Assembly (NCBI RefSeq): GCF_900187115.1
Contig: NZ_LT906455.1
Span: 1,612,001 to 1,676,000, forward strand
Reading direction: 5' to 3'
DNA length: 64,000 nt
Source: Aliarcobacter butzleri
GTDB lineage: Bacteria > Campylobacterota > Campylobacteria > Campylobacterales > Arcobacteraceae
Part shown: one piece after another, positions 38,435-46,539 of the stretch
How the letters are laid out: each line of letters begins with the position of its first letter
Numbering within the stretch: the stretch's first letter is position 1
The notes under the pieces: generated by a model
What the model saw: the letters and a program-made list of their open reading frames with translations, nothing else
Told to the model about the DNA's origin: nothing
The model's database searches: none
Made by a program: the position numbers and the translations under genes

Positions 38435-39388
38435 TCATATCCAGCCTTTTTTCTTAAAAATGATAAGTGGGCTAACGGCTGCTAAAATCATAAATGCTAT
38501 TGAATATAAATATCCATATTCAAAATGAAGTTCTGGCATAAAATCAAAGTTCATACCATAAATACTTGCAATCAATGTTGGTGGTAAGAAAATAACATTT
38601 ACTATTGTAAAAATTTTTATAACTTTATTTTGTTCAATACTCAATAATCCTATAAAAATATTTTGTAAATAATCTAATCTTTCAAAATTAAAGTTTGTGT
38701 GATCAATCAAAGACCTAATATCTTTTAACATAATTGGCAATTCACTCTTGTCATCTAAAAATTTTTGAGATTTTAGTAAAGAGTTTAAAATTCTTTGTTT
38801 ATCTGTTAAGTTTTCTCTAATCTTCATATTCAAATCTTCAAAAGTAGAGATTTTTTCTAATATATCTTCGTCATCATTTGAATAATCTGTAAAAACATGT
38901 TTTCTTATTTTTGTAATCTCTTTACTCAAATTTTCAATAATATCTGCATCGGCATCAATTCTAATATCTATAATTTGACAAAAAATCGAGTAACCATTTT
39001 TAAATTCTCTTGGACTTGTCAATAATTTTTTTGTAAAGGTATTAAAACTTTGTAATTTTTTATATCTAACAGAGATTAATAATTCACCTTGTAAAATAAA
39101 AGATACTGTTTCATTAAATGCTTCTTTTGTTTCGTTTATTAAGAAATAACTGTTTATCTCTATTCTATTATCTTCTTCCCAATATCGAGAACTCAGCTCA
39201 ATTTCTTCACTCTCTTGTTTTGTTGGAAATTTCATATCAAATAGATTTTCAACAGCTCTTATTTCATCTATTGTAGGAAGAAGCATATCAATCCAAATAA
39301 CACTACTTTTATCTTCGTTATTATCAATAAATTCTACACCTTCAACAACAGTTAATCTATTTCCTTTTTTTACATAACAATTAATCAA
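38435..39388 (-). CDS. corA: CorA-family Mg2+/Co2+ channel
   Basis: CorA is a homopentameric inner-membrane Mg2+ channel. It has 317 residues. A long acidic and helical cytoplasmic N-terminal region is followed by two C-terminal membrane spans, with the diagnostic YGMNF motif (the GMN ion filter) between them near residue 278. A basic end (FKKKGWI) follows. It lies between folE and gspF on the same strand. Transport of Co2+ or Ni2+ in addition to Mg2+ is known in the family but not decidable here. Confidence 0.93.
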   Translation of the reverse strand: MINCYVKKGNRLTVVEGVEFIDNNEDKSSVIWIDMLLPTIDEIRAVENLFDMKFPTKQESEEIELSSRYWEEDNRIEINSYFLINETKEAFNETVSFILQGELLISVRYKKLQSFNTFTKKLLTSPREFKNGYSIFCQIIDIRIDADADIIENLSKEITKIRKHVFTDYSNDDEDILEKISTFEDLNMKIRENLTDKQRILNSLLKSQKFLDDKSELPIMLKDIRSLIDHTNFNFERLDYLQNIFIGLLSIEQNKVIKIFTIVNVIFLPPTLIASIYGMNFDFMPELHFEYGYLYSIAFMILAAVSPLIIFKKKGWI

Positions 39389-39403
39389 AGTTGCTCCTTT
39401 TTA

Positions 39404-40627
39404 TTAAATGTTTATCATATTTCCCATATTCCAAATTGGCATAAATATTGCTAATACTATCCATAAAATCAATCCCATAATAGTAACTAAAAAAATTGGT
39501 TGTATCAGCGATATTAAAAAACTCATTTTGTCATCAAATCTATTTTTATAAATCTTTTTTATTTCATCTATTGTAATAACTAAAGAGTTTGAAATCTCCC
39601 CAGTATTTATCAGATTTAAAACTATATCATCAAAAAGTTTCGTTTTTGAAAAAGAGTTATTAATACTTTTTCCATTTTGCAATAAATTGTCAATAATATA
39701 TATTTTATCTAATAGATATTTGTTTTTTAATAAAAGTTTAGAAGAAATAAAAGCTTTATGAAATTCGTAGTTTGATTTTAACATTATATCAATAAGTAAA
39801 AAAAACTTATAAAGTTGCATATTTAAATAAATGTCTTTAAATAAAACAATCTTTCTAATCATAAATTTATCAATAAAATATTCAAATTTAGCATTTTGTT
39901 TATAAAAATAAATTATGAAAATTATAATAAAACTAAAAAAACAAAAGAAATAAAAAGAGTAATTTACAAAAAGGTTTTCAAATACTAATAAAATTTTTGT
40001 AGCAAGTGGTAACTCATCTTTTACTTGAAAAAATATAGTTTTAAATTTCGGAATAACGAAAGTAAATATTGTAACAATTGATAAAAAAAATGTAATAAAC
40101 AAAAAAATTGGATAAGAAATAGCTTTATAAAAACTCTTTTTTAACTCAGAATTTTCTATTAAAAGTTTACTCAAAGCATTTATATTTAAAGTGATATTTC
40201 CACTATTTTGGCAGTTTCTTAAAAAGCTTATAACTAAATGGTTTATATTAAACTCTTTTAAATTTTCATCGATTGATTTTCCACTTGAAAATGACTCTTT
40301 TATTATTTGCAACAATTTTACAATATCTTTATCTTTTCTATTTTTTATCAAAATATCAAGAGCATCAGAAAAATTTATATTTGATTGAAGCATCAAATTT
40401 AGTTCATAAAAAAGCAGATTTATTTTTTTATTATCAATTCTGATTTTCCTTTTAAAATCTATTTTAAAACTCTCTTTTTCTTCTTTTATCTCTAAAATAT
40501 TTTGAGGCAAATTCTCATTTGCCAAATCTGAAGTTTTTAAAATCATCTCTTCAACTTTTTCATCTTTTTGATATTTTATTTTATATTTTTTCATTTTAGT
40601 AAGTAACCACCTTATAAATTTCTTCAA
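39404..40627 (-). CDS. Type II secretion / type IV pilus inner-membrane platform protein (GspF/PilC family)
   Basis: This 407-residue protein has the GspF arrangement: two repeated cytoplasmic helical domains, each followed by membrane segments (about 169-195, 222-243 and 377-400). NLMLQSNINFSDALDILI near 80 and NTGEISNSLVITIDEI near 335 are typical. It works with the GspE/PilB ATPase in pilin-like fibre assembly. The start overlaps the end of gspE by about 32 bases, so the two were one operon. Its partner ATPase is broken by the prophage. Confidence 0.85.
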   Translation of the reverse strand: MKKFIRWLLTKMKKYKIKYQKDEKVEEMILKTSDLANENLPQNILEIKEEKESFKIDFKRKIRIDNKKINLLFYELNLMLQSNINFSDALDILIKNRKDKDIVKLLQIIKESFSSGKSIDENLKEFNINHLVISFLRNCQNSGNITLNINALSKLLIENSELKKSFYKAISYPIFLFITFFLSIVTIFTFVIPKFKTIFFQVKDELPLATKILLVFENLFVNYSFYFFCFFSFIIIFIIYFYKQNAKFEYFIDKFMIRKIVLFKDIYLNMQLYKFFLLIDIMLKSNYEFHKAFISSKLLLKNKYLLDKIYIIDNLLQNGKSINNSFSKTKLFDDIVLNLINTGEISNSLVITIDEIKKIYKNRFDDKMSFLISLIQPIFLVTIMGLILWIVLAIFMPIWNMGNMINI

Positions 40628-41664
40628 TTGAAGTTAAATTTTGATTTACTTTTAACTTTCCATCATCCAATAAAGTTTGATAATTTATAGCTTTTAAATA
40701 CTCTTTAAATTCATTTATATCAGCTTTTTTGAATATCAAAGATGAAATCTTCTCATCAACTTTTAAAATTTCTGCAATACTTGACCTATCATAATATTTT
40801 GTATAATTACATTTTTCACAACCATTTGAGTCACAAAATTTACAATAATTTAAAACTAACCTTTGAGCCATTATGAGTTTTAAAGTAGTTGAAATCAAAA
40901 ATGGATCTGCTTGTAAATCAATAAGTCTAGTTATAGTTTCAACTGCACTATTACTATGAATACTTGCCAATACTAAATGACCAGTTAATGAAGCTTGTAA
41001 AGCAATATCAAGCGAAAATCTATCTCTTATTTCTCCTATAAATATTATATCTGGGTCTTGCCTTAATATATTTTTTAATACAACTTCAAAACTAAGCCCA
41101 ATTTTTGGATTTATTGGAACTTGATTTATACTTTCTATTTTGTATTCGACTGGGTCTTCAACAGTAATTATCTTCTTATCTTCACAATTTAACTCTTTTA
41201 AAATTGAGTATAAAGTTGTAGTTTTTCCACTTCCTGTTGGACCACTTATTAAAATCAAACCTTGAGTTAATTTTAAACTTTGTTTTAATTTATGCAACAA
41301 ACTTTGGGTTAAACCTAAAGTTAAAAGATTTTTATCTATATTTTTATTATCTAAAATTCGTAAAACTATTGATTCAGCTTCAAGTGTTGGCATCGTTGAA
41401 ACTCTAAAATCATACTTTTTATCTTCGATATTTAAAGAATAGCGTCCATCTTGTGGAAGTCTTATTTGTGTCATATCTAAATTTGAAATTAGTTTAATAT
41501 ATGAAGAAATAGACTTAAAAAACTCTTTTTCAAAAGTAAAAAATATCTTTAATCTACCATCAACTCTAAATTTAAATAAAACTAAGTTTTTATACATTTC
41601 AATATGAACATCACTTGCTCTTAAATATATTGAAAATAAAGTTAATTCATTTAAAAACTCTTCA
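40596..41664 (-). pseudogene. Type II secretion / pilus ATPase (GspE/PilB family), 5' part removed by prophage insertion
   Basis: The frame encodes the C-terminal ATPase core: SGPTGSGKTTTLYS (Walker A), DPDIIFIGEIRD (Walker B), GHLVLASIHSNSAVETITR (His box) and a CxxC zinc site (YCKFCDSNGCEKC). A first usable ATG is at 41597, but family homology continues upstream in frame as SIYLRASDVHIE, the usual GspE N2-domain motif. It then stops at a TAA that lies in prophage sequence (41667-41669). Family members are about 480-600 residues; only about 356 remain here. The missing 5' part should lie beyond the prophage, outside the window. The remnant may be untranslated or non-functional. Confidence 0.85.
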
Positions 41665-41708
41665 TGTTAAAACGCATTAGAAATGTTAATATTTTGCTTA
41701 TGAAATGT
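41665..41708 (+). repeat. Tandem 22-bp repeats at the prophage terminus (putative transposase end sites)
   Basis: 41665-41686 and 41687-41708 are adjacent 22-base units that agree at 13 of 22 positions and both end in GAAATGT, with GC at unit positions 10-11. Mu transposase end sites are also 22 bp and tandem at one end. On the opposite strand the second unit reads ACATTTCATAAGCAAAA, similar in plan to the Mu TTTCA...GCGAAAA consensus. The function is inferred. Confidence 0.55.
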
Positions 41709-41748
41709 ATGCATCTAAAGAAAACAGTACTTTTTAGGCTTTTTTACT

Positions 41749-41766
41749 TACATTTCACTAGCAAAA
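41749..41766 (+). repeat. Inverted copy of the prophage 18-bp motif
   Basis: The sequence TACATTTCACTAGCAAAA matches, in opposite orientation, the motif in the second terminal unit (41692-41709) at 16 of 18 positions. It lies 84 bases from the prophage end and is a further candidate protein-binding site. Confidence 0.55.
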
Positions 41767-41868
41767 TTAAATCTTATTAAGTGCCACTTTTACTTTACAT
41801 ATTAGGATTAGTTCTTCTGTTTTATATTCTTATAAATCAATAATTTTTTTATATTTAAATATTTTAAA

Positions 41869-42441
41869 TCATACATTTGAGAAATAATTTCTAATATCAC
41901 CAATTACTATTTTTTTTCCTTGACTATATTTATCGAGTAGTTTTTCATACAATTTAATAAGATCTTTATGATCAATAAGTCTAGTATGAATATGTTTTGT
42001 TTCACTGGCACAATAACTTGGATTATCAAATGTTAAGTATGTTCTACATACCATAGGTCTATGTTCATATACTTTACATGTTCCATTCTCTAAATCTAAT
42101 AAATTACAATATTCATTTGTATCTATATTTTTATTCATTACTATCTTAAACTTAGTATTATTCTCTATATATTTAGCTTCTAGTTCACTAATATCCACAG
42201 GTATTTTACAGCAATGAGCACAACCTTTTTGACAAACTGCTATATCATGATATTGTTCATATATTGCATCTGAAAGAATATATAACTTCCTTAATCTTGA
42301 ATAATTTGATGTATTTTCTTTGAAACTAGCTAAATAACTATTGTACTCTTTTTCTATAGGTCTACATTTAATAAATTCAGATACTACTTTGTCCGGAGTA
42401 GTATACCTTGCAATAATCTCTTCATTATTACCTTTATTCAT
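41869..42441 (-). CDS. YkgJ-family cysteine-cluster protein (prophage cargo)
   Basis: The 190-residue protein carries the cysteine cluster of the YkgJ/UPF0153 family, thought to bind zinc or iron. CQKGCAHCCKIPVDI near residues 65-79 is followed by CNLLDLENGTCKVYEHRP and MVCRTYLTF. I start it at ATG 42441, which has AAAAGGAAAT upstream, rather than 42477. It lies between the prophage end and the repressor, overlapping the repressor 3' region in no essential way. It is the outermost prophage gene here and is probably a passenger (moron). A role in phage biology is unknown. Confidence 0.75.
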   Translation of the reverse strand: MNKGNNEEIIARYTTPDKVVSEFIKCRPIEKEYNSYLASFKENTSNYSRLRKLYILSDAIYEQYHDIAVCQKGCAHCCKIPVDISELEAKYIENNTKFKIVMNKNIDTNEYCNLLDLENGTCKVYEHRPMVCRTYLTFDNPSYCASETKHIHTRLIDHKDLIKLYEKLLDKYSQGKKIVIGDIRNYFSNV

Positions 42442-42452
42442 TATATTTCCTT

Positions 42453-43100
42453 TTAAATACTGATTAATAATCCACAAACCTTACCAATAACATCTACTTC
42501 ATCAATATCTAGATAAATATCATTAAAAGTGTGGTTGTTGGATTTTAAAATTACTTTATCATTATTTACATTAATAGATTTAACATACAATCCATCTTTT
42601 GTATTGATTAAAAATATATTTTTATCATCTATATCTTTTTTGCTTTTATCTATAAAAATTAAGCTTCCATCTTTGATATCAGGTTCCATGCTCTCTCCAA
42701 ATACTTCTAATACTTCAGTATATTTATAGCTACTATTTATATAATCTAAAAGTTGCTTATCTATTACAAGAGGTTCTGGATTTATCTCATAATTTATGGC
42801 TCCACCTCCGGCTGAACCAATAATATTCTTTTGGTATTTTAATATAATGTAATTAGATGTATTTTCAATAAGGCTTTCAGGAAGTTGATTAAAGAAGAAC
42901 CAATTAATAGATATATTTCTTTTAGCTAGAAATTGCATTATCTCAAGATATGGAACTCTATTATATTGTTTATTTTTTCTAAAAACATCGTAATTTATAT
43001 TTAAAGATTGAGCTATATCTTTATCAAATACTTTTTTATTATCTAGTTCTTTAGAAAGTATATCTTTTAATTTTTCTAATATTTCGTTATAGTTTTGCAT
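42453..43100 (-). CDS. Phage repressor with S24 (LexA/CI-type) self-cleavage domain
   Basis: This 215-residue repressor has an N-terminal helix-turn-helix-like region (about 25-60, VFDKDIAQSLNINYDVFRKN). A C-terminal S24 peptidase domain has a likely cleavage pair Ala97-Gly98 in GSAGGGA, catalytic Ser137 in FGESMEP and Lys174 in GLYVKS. The Ser-Lys distance of 37 equals that in LexA. It is therefore expected to be inactivated by RecA-stimulated autocleavage after DNA damage, unlike classical Mu c. The ATG is 5 bases from a TATAAT, so the mRNA is probably leaderless, as for lambda cI. Confidence 0.88.
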   Translation of the reverse strand: MQNYNEILEKLKDILSKELDNKKVFDKDIAQSLNINYDVFRKNKQYNRVPYLEIMQFLAKRNISINWFFFNQLPESLIENTSNYIILKYQKNIIGSAGGGAINYEINPEPLVIDKQLLDYINSSYKYTEVLEVFGESMEPDIKDGSLIFIDKSKKDIDDKNIFLINTKDGLYVKSINVNNDKVILKSNNHTFNDIYLDIDEVDVIGKVCGLLISI

Positions 43101-43105
43101 AAAAA

Positions 43106-43111
43106 ATTATA
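43106..43111 (-). promoter_or_regulatory. -10 box of the repressor gene
   Basis: TATAAT on the minus strand is followed by five T and the repressor ATG, with no SD. The operator-like 18-bp motif begins two bases upstream of it, so repressor binding there would block or tune its own promoter. Confidence 0.55.
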
Positions 43112-43113
43112 CC

Positions 43114-43131
43114 TACATTTCAAAAGCAAAA
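43114..43131 (+). promoter_or_regulatory. Candidate operator between repressor and HEPN gene (18-bp motif)
   Basis: TACATTTCAAAAGCAAAA lies in the 60-base divergent gap, covering the spacer/-35 region of the repressor promoter and lying about 30 bases before the opposite gene. It matches the prophage-end copies at 16 of 18 (41749) and 17 of 18 (41692, complement) positions. It is likely bound by the repressor, the transposase or both. Confidence 0.6.
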
Positions 43132-43160
43132 ATAAATTAATTTAAATACAAGGATAGCAA

Positions 43161-43814
43161 ATGAAATTCTTAAAAAGAATTGAAGAACTTATAAAAGAAG
43201 GTGATATAGTTAAAAATACTTTATATGAAGAAGATGCTGGATTTTGTATGGCTAAGTATGTAGATATCTTTAAACATACTGAATGGAAATTAAAAGTACA
43301 AAATATAATAGAACTTACTGCAGGAAAGAATTCTACATATTTGAAAAAGTTCTCTGAAATTGAATCTGTAAAATATATACCAGATCAAACATATCCTTAC
43401 TTTATAAAACAATTTGCTCTATTAAATGCTTTAAAAGATGATTATGAAAATGGTTTTTTAGTGTCGCTTAAATCTTTAGTAGAAGCAGATGTTTTCGATA
43501 CAGAGCTTGAACAAGCTAAAGAATTACTATCTAATAAATATAAGTTAGCTGCTGCTGTAATTGCTGGAGTAGTTTTAGAAACGGCTCTTAGAAGCTTATG
43601 TGATAAAGAAAAAATACCACAGGGGAAACTTACAAAAATGAATGATGATTTAACAAAAGCTGGTGTTTATAATAAGTTCCAACAAAAAAGCATTACTGCA
43701 TTAGCAGATATTAGAAATAGTGCTGCTCATGGTAAAGATAGTGAATTTACTCATGAAAATGTTGAAAATATGATAAGAGATATTGAAAGTTTCTTGGCTA
43801 CTTATTTAAACTAA
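43161..43814 (+). CDS. HEPN-domain protein divergent from the repressor
   Basis: This is a 217-residue protein. The C-terminal half (about 125-215) looks like a HEPN/DUF4145-type helical domain: AAAVIAGVVLETALRSLC near 130-147 and LADIRNSAAHGK near 181-192, with R185 and H190 forming the R-x4-H motif of HEPN RNases. The N-terminal half is helical and unrecognised. Many HEPN proteins cleave RNA in toxin or anti-phage systems, so it may be a superinfection-defence cargo. Activity is inference. It has an SD AAGGAT and stands alone on the plus strand, ending in a strong hairpin. Confidence 0.65.
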   Translation: MKFLKRIEELIKEGDIVKNTLYEEDAGFCMAKYVDIFKHTEWKLKVQNIIELTAGKNSTYLKKFSEIESVKYIPDQTYPYFIKQFALLNALKDDYENGFLVSLKSLVEADVFDTELEQAKELLSNKYKLAAAVIAGVVLETALRSLCDKEKIPQGKLTKMNDDLTKAGVYNKFQQKSITALADIRNSAAHGKDSEFTHENVENMIRDIESFLATYLN

Positions 43815-43837
43815 CTAAGAAATTCTTAGTTAGTTTA
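43807..43837. terminator. Perfect 15-bp hairpin between convergent genes
   Basis: TAAACTAACTAAGAA and its exact complement flank a single A. The stem contains the stop codon of the HEPN gene. It isolates that gene from the convergent unknown gene and should end transcription in both directions. Confidence 0.7.
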
Positions 43838-43841
43838 CAAG

Positions 43842-44417
43842 TTAATCAATTGCATTATGATTTTTATAGTCTAGTTTAAAATCTTTCATAATTGCTATTG
43901 TTCTATCAGTTGGATAAGGAAAATATACTGGTGTTATACCTGTATTTTGACAAAATTTCAAAACTTCATATCCCAATAACTCAATCGTTTTATCAGTTTG
44001 CCGATCAGATATTTTGCGTTTTCTCCAATGATTAAAATAGATTCTATCTTCAAAATTTGAAACAGCCAAATCAGAAACAGCTCTATACTCAGTAGTTGTT
44101 ACTTCTGATATATTAACATTAGGAAGATTATTATTTAATACTTCATAAAAATGAGTAGGATCCCAACGTCCATGATTTCTACATTGTGTTAATGCAGTTA
44201 ATGCTTCTCTATGATTAATATAAGTATTTGCATATATACCATTTAAAGAACATGTGAAACCAATATTCCTATCAACTATAGCAAATAAAAATTTTCTCAT
44301 TATCTTTGAATACACACATTCAATATTACACTCTCCATATTGAATAGTAAAAAAAGCAACTAACACATTTTGTCTATCCATTTTAGATTCTAAAGCTGGT
44401 ATGTTTGTAAAATTCAT
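43842..44417 (-). CDS. Prophage protein of unknown function
   Basis: The 191-residue protein resembles no family I know. It is soluble-looking, with many aromatic and Asn/Arg residues, for example QCRNHGRWDPTHFYEVL near 78-94 and FNHWRKRKISDRQTDKTIEL near 129-148. There is no signal peptide, membrane span or clear nuclease motif. It has an SD (AAAGGAGTC) and lies downstream of the dam-like gene on the same strand, with an 84-base gap. Position suggests a cargo gene acting with the methylase or in exclusion of other phages; this is inference. Confidence 0.55.
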   Translation of the reverse strand: MNFTNIPALESKMDRQNVLVAFFTIQYGECNIECVYSKIMRKFLFAIVDRNIGFTCSLNGIYANTYINHREALTALTQCRNHGRWDPTHFYEVLNNNLPNVNISEVTTTEYRAVSDLAVSNFEDRIYFNHWRKRKISDRQTDKTIELLGYEVLKFCQNTGITPVYFPYPTDRTIAIMKDFKLDYKNHNAID

Positions 44418-44501
44418 TTTGACTCCTTTGAAATATAGTAAATTATATCATCGTTATAAATAATACTTCTTTGATATTGCTTAAAACATTACATTTATTT
44501 T

Positions 44502-45284
44502 TTAATAATTAGTTATAAACACCTCACTCACACTCTTTTTCTTACCATGCATATTTGCTCCAAGAGTGTATCTTATCTCTTTTGTACTTTTAATATTAAA
44601 GCCTTTGTATAACTCTCGAACTATTACACTATCGTTATAACTCAATAAAAATTTACCTTTTATATTTGACAACAGTTGTGCTAACTCTTCATGTTCTTTA
44701 AGTCCAAATCCACCTGTATTTTTATAGTAGCTTTCAGTACTTACATAAGGTGGATCTACATAGAAAAAGGCGTCATCTTTATCATACAAAGAAATAAGTT
44801 TATTAAAGCTCATATTCTCTATTGTTACATATTTAAGCCTCTCTGAAATAGTCTTAAAATTTCTATATATATTTTTAGGTTTTCGTCCTGACTTTGCAGC
44901 CATAGCAAAGTTATCACCTTTAGAGCCAAAGCTTTGAGTTAATTGATAAAAGTAGAAAGCTGCTTTTTCTATATTATTTCTACCTCTTAAATGTTTTGAT
45001 TTAATATCATTAAATATCTCTCTTGAGATAAGTAAATCATTCAAATAAATACTCAAGCTTTGTGGATTATTTCTAATAGCTCTGTGAAGATTTATAAGTT
45101 CACTATTTATATCATTAAACACTTCAAGTTTACTTGGTTCTTTTTGATAAAGTACACTTCCTGCTCCTCCAAAAACTTCAATATAAGTTTTATGTTCTTG
45201 AGGAATAAGATCAATAATATCTCTAGCTAATTGAGTTTTGCCACCTACCCAACCAAATGGGGCTTTTAGTTTTGTTCTTTGCAT
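44502..45284 (-). CDS. DNA adenine methyltransferase (Dam/D12 class), orphan phage enzyme
   Basis: The 260-residue N6-adenine methylase has the D12-class order: PFGWVGGKTQLARDI near the start, the AdoMet motif YIEVFGGAGSVLYQKEPS near 32, and catalytic FFYVDPPYVSTESYY near 175. GATC specificity is likely for this class but not proven. I start at ATG 45284 (AAAGGATAATT upstream); the frame upstream to 45422 overlaps a terminator and the tail gene end. No cognate endonuclease is recognised nearby. Mu-like Campylobacter phages carry a similar gene; the role may be protection from host restriction. Confidence 0.88.
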   Translation of the reverse strand: MQRTKLKAPFGWVGGKTQLARDIIDLIPQEHKTYIEVFGGAGSVLYQKEPSKLEVFNDINSELINLHRAIRNNPQSLSIYLNDLLISREIFNDIKSKHLRGRNNIEKAAFYFYQLTQSFGSKGDNFAMAAKSGRKPKNIYRNFKTISERLKYVTIENMSFNKLISLYDKDDAFFYVDPPYVSTESYYKNTGGFGLKEHEELAQLLSNIKGKFLLSYNDSVIVRELYKGFNIKSTKEIRYTLGANMHGKKKSVSEVFITNY

Positions 45285-45302
45285 AATTATCCTTTGTGAA
45301 AA

Positions 45303-45328
45303 AACATCACTTTTTTTAAAGTAATGTT
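45303..45328 (-). terminator. Terminator between tail gene D and the methylase
   Basis: AACATCACTTT and AAAGTAATGTT pair over 11 bp with one C-A mismatch and a TTTT loop. T runs follow on both strands, so it can end the long tail operon (minus) and work in reverse. Confidence 0.7.
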
Positions 45329-45391
45329 GTTTTTTTTGTAAAATTTTTATGCAGCTATCAGGGGTGGTGGCTGTGTTTATAAAGTAATTTT

Positions 45392-46333
45392 TTAGTTTTC
45401 TATTTCTATTGATACTCTCCAACCAGAGCTTGTATCTATATCATGATTTACACTTTTTATATGATACTCTCCATCATCTTCTACAGTTCCAGATAAACTC
45501 AAAACTCCACCTGCATAACATACAAATCCAGCACAACTTATATTTCCAATTTTAGTTTGACTAGAAGCTTTTTGAAGAGCAGCTTGAGCTTTTGATTTTG
45601 CATCTGCTTCATTTTGATATGAACCTTTTATATGTTTAACTGGTTCACCATCACCAACAGTTACACTCTTTTGAGTATTCTCTTTTGTATCGTGCCATGA
45701 GGCTACACAAGAGTTATATTTTTCTTTATTTGTATTTTCTATATCATAAGAGCTTATCTCTTTTACATTTAAACTATATCTAGGAAGTCCACTAGATTTT
45801 TTATCACCTTTTACTTTTTGTTTAAAGATTAGAGTATTGTTTTTAATAGCAAATAAAGCGTTGTATTCACTTGCTAATCTTTTTAAAAAATGTAAATCAG
45901 ACTCATTTGATTGTTCGATATGTATCACATATAAATCATCATAATCACACTCTACTTTTAACTCTAGTTTTTTAGCTATTTGAGTAACTACTTGTTTTAT
46001 ACTTAAGTTTTCAAAGCTTTTATTTCTTTTTACTTTTGCTCCACTTGAAAAGTCAACTGCAGTTGCACTTATTTCTATTCTACTTCCATTACTCATATTA
46101 ATTTTAGAATTTTGAACTGCAAATGTCCCACAATACATCATAGAAGTTTCATTACCTATCCAAAGTTTTATCTCATCACCAAACTTTGGTCTTCTAAAAT
46201 TTCCTTCAACACTTAGTTTTATATCATCACTACTTGTTCCATCTTCATCATGAAAGCTTATTTTTGAAGCATTTTGATTTATAGTATCTGTTATATCTTT
46301 TCCGTTTACAACTACTTTAAATCTTGGGTTCAT
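45392..46333 (-). CDS. P2 gpD-like tail/baseplate hub protein
   Basis: This 313-residue protein resembles P2 gpD (late-control protein D; the hub that links tube and spike). Typical features are FKVVVNGKDIT at the start, GDEIKLWIG near 50, and IEQSNESDLHFLKRLASEYN near 145-164, the conserved gpD core. A SYQNEADAKSKAQAAL segment lies near 240. The start ATG 46333 overlaps the gpX stop as TAATG; the extra two codons upstream are not needed. It is the last gene of the tail operon before a terminator. Confidence 0.85.
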   Translation of the reverse strand: MNPRFKVVVNGKDITDTINQNASKISFHDEDGTSSDDIKLSVEGNFRRPKFGDEIKLWIGNETSMMYCGTFAVQNSKINMSNGSRIEISATAVDFSSGAKVKRNKSFENLSIKQVVTQIAKKLELKVECDYDDLYVIHIEQSNESDLHFLKRLASEYNALFAIKNNTLIFKQKVKGDKKSSGLPRYSLNVKEISSYDIENTNKEKYNSCVASWHDTKENTQKSVTVGDGEPVKHIKGSYQNEADAKSKAQAALQKASSQTKIGNISCAGFVCYAGGVLSLSGTVEDDGEYHIKSVNHDIDTSSGWRVSIEIEN

Positions 46334-46539
46334 TACCAAAGCCCTCCTACTTCACTAAATTCATCTTTTTTTTCTTCTAGTTCTTCAATATCTGGAAGTT
46401 CTATAACATCGCCTAAATCTAAAAATACTTTAGTAATATTGTTTAATTCTAAAACTTTTTGAAAATGTTCTAGTGAGCCATAGTAGTTATAAACTATTTC
46501 ATCTAGTCTTTTATTTTCTTGAGTGATAGTTAGATTCAT
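46333..46539 (-). CDS. Tail protein X (P2 gpX-like, LysM-type)
   Basis: This 68-residue protein, as in P2 gpX, has a LysM-like pattern: RLDEIVYNYYGSLEHFQKVL then LDLGDVIELPDI. gpX joins the baseplate assembly in P2. I use ATG 46539, which overlaps the gpU stop in ATGA and has AAAGG upstream. The C-terminal acid-rich tail EELEEKKDEFSEVGGLW is not conserved in my memory of the family. It is coupled to U and D. Confidence 0.85.
   Translation of the reverse strand: MNLTITQENKRLDEIVYNYYGSLEHFQKVLELNNITKVFLDLGDVIELPDIEELEEKKDEFSEVGGLW

Noticed and set aside
45285-45422. Longer start for the Dam methylase
   Set aside because: The extra 46 residues do not fit the family, run through a terminator hairpin and overlap the tail gene end, while ATG 45284 has a good SD.
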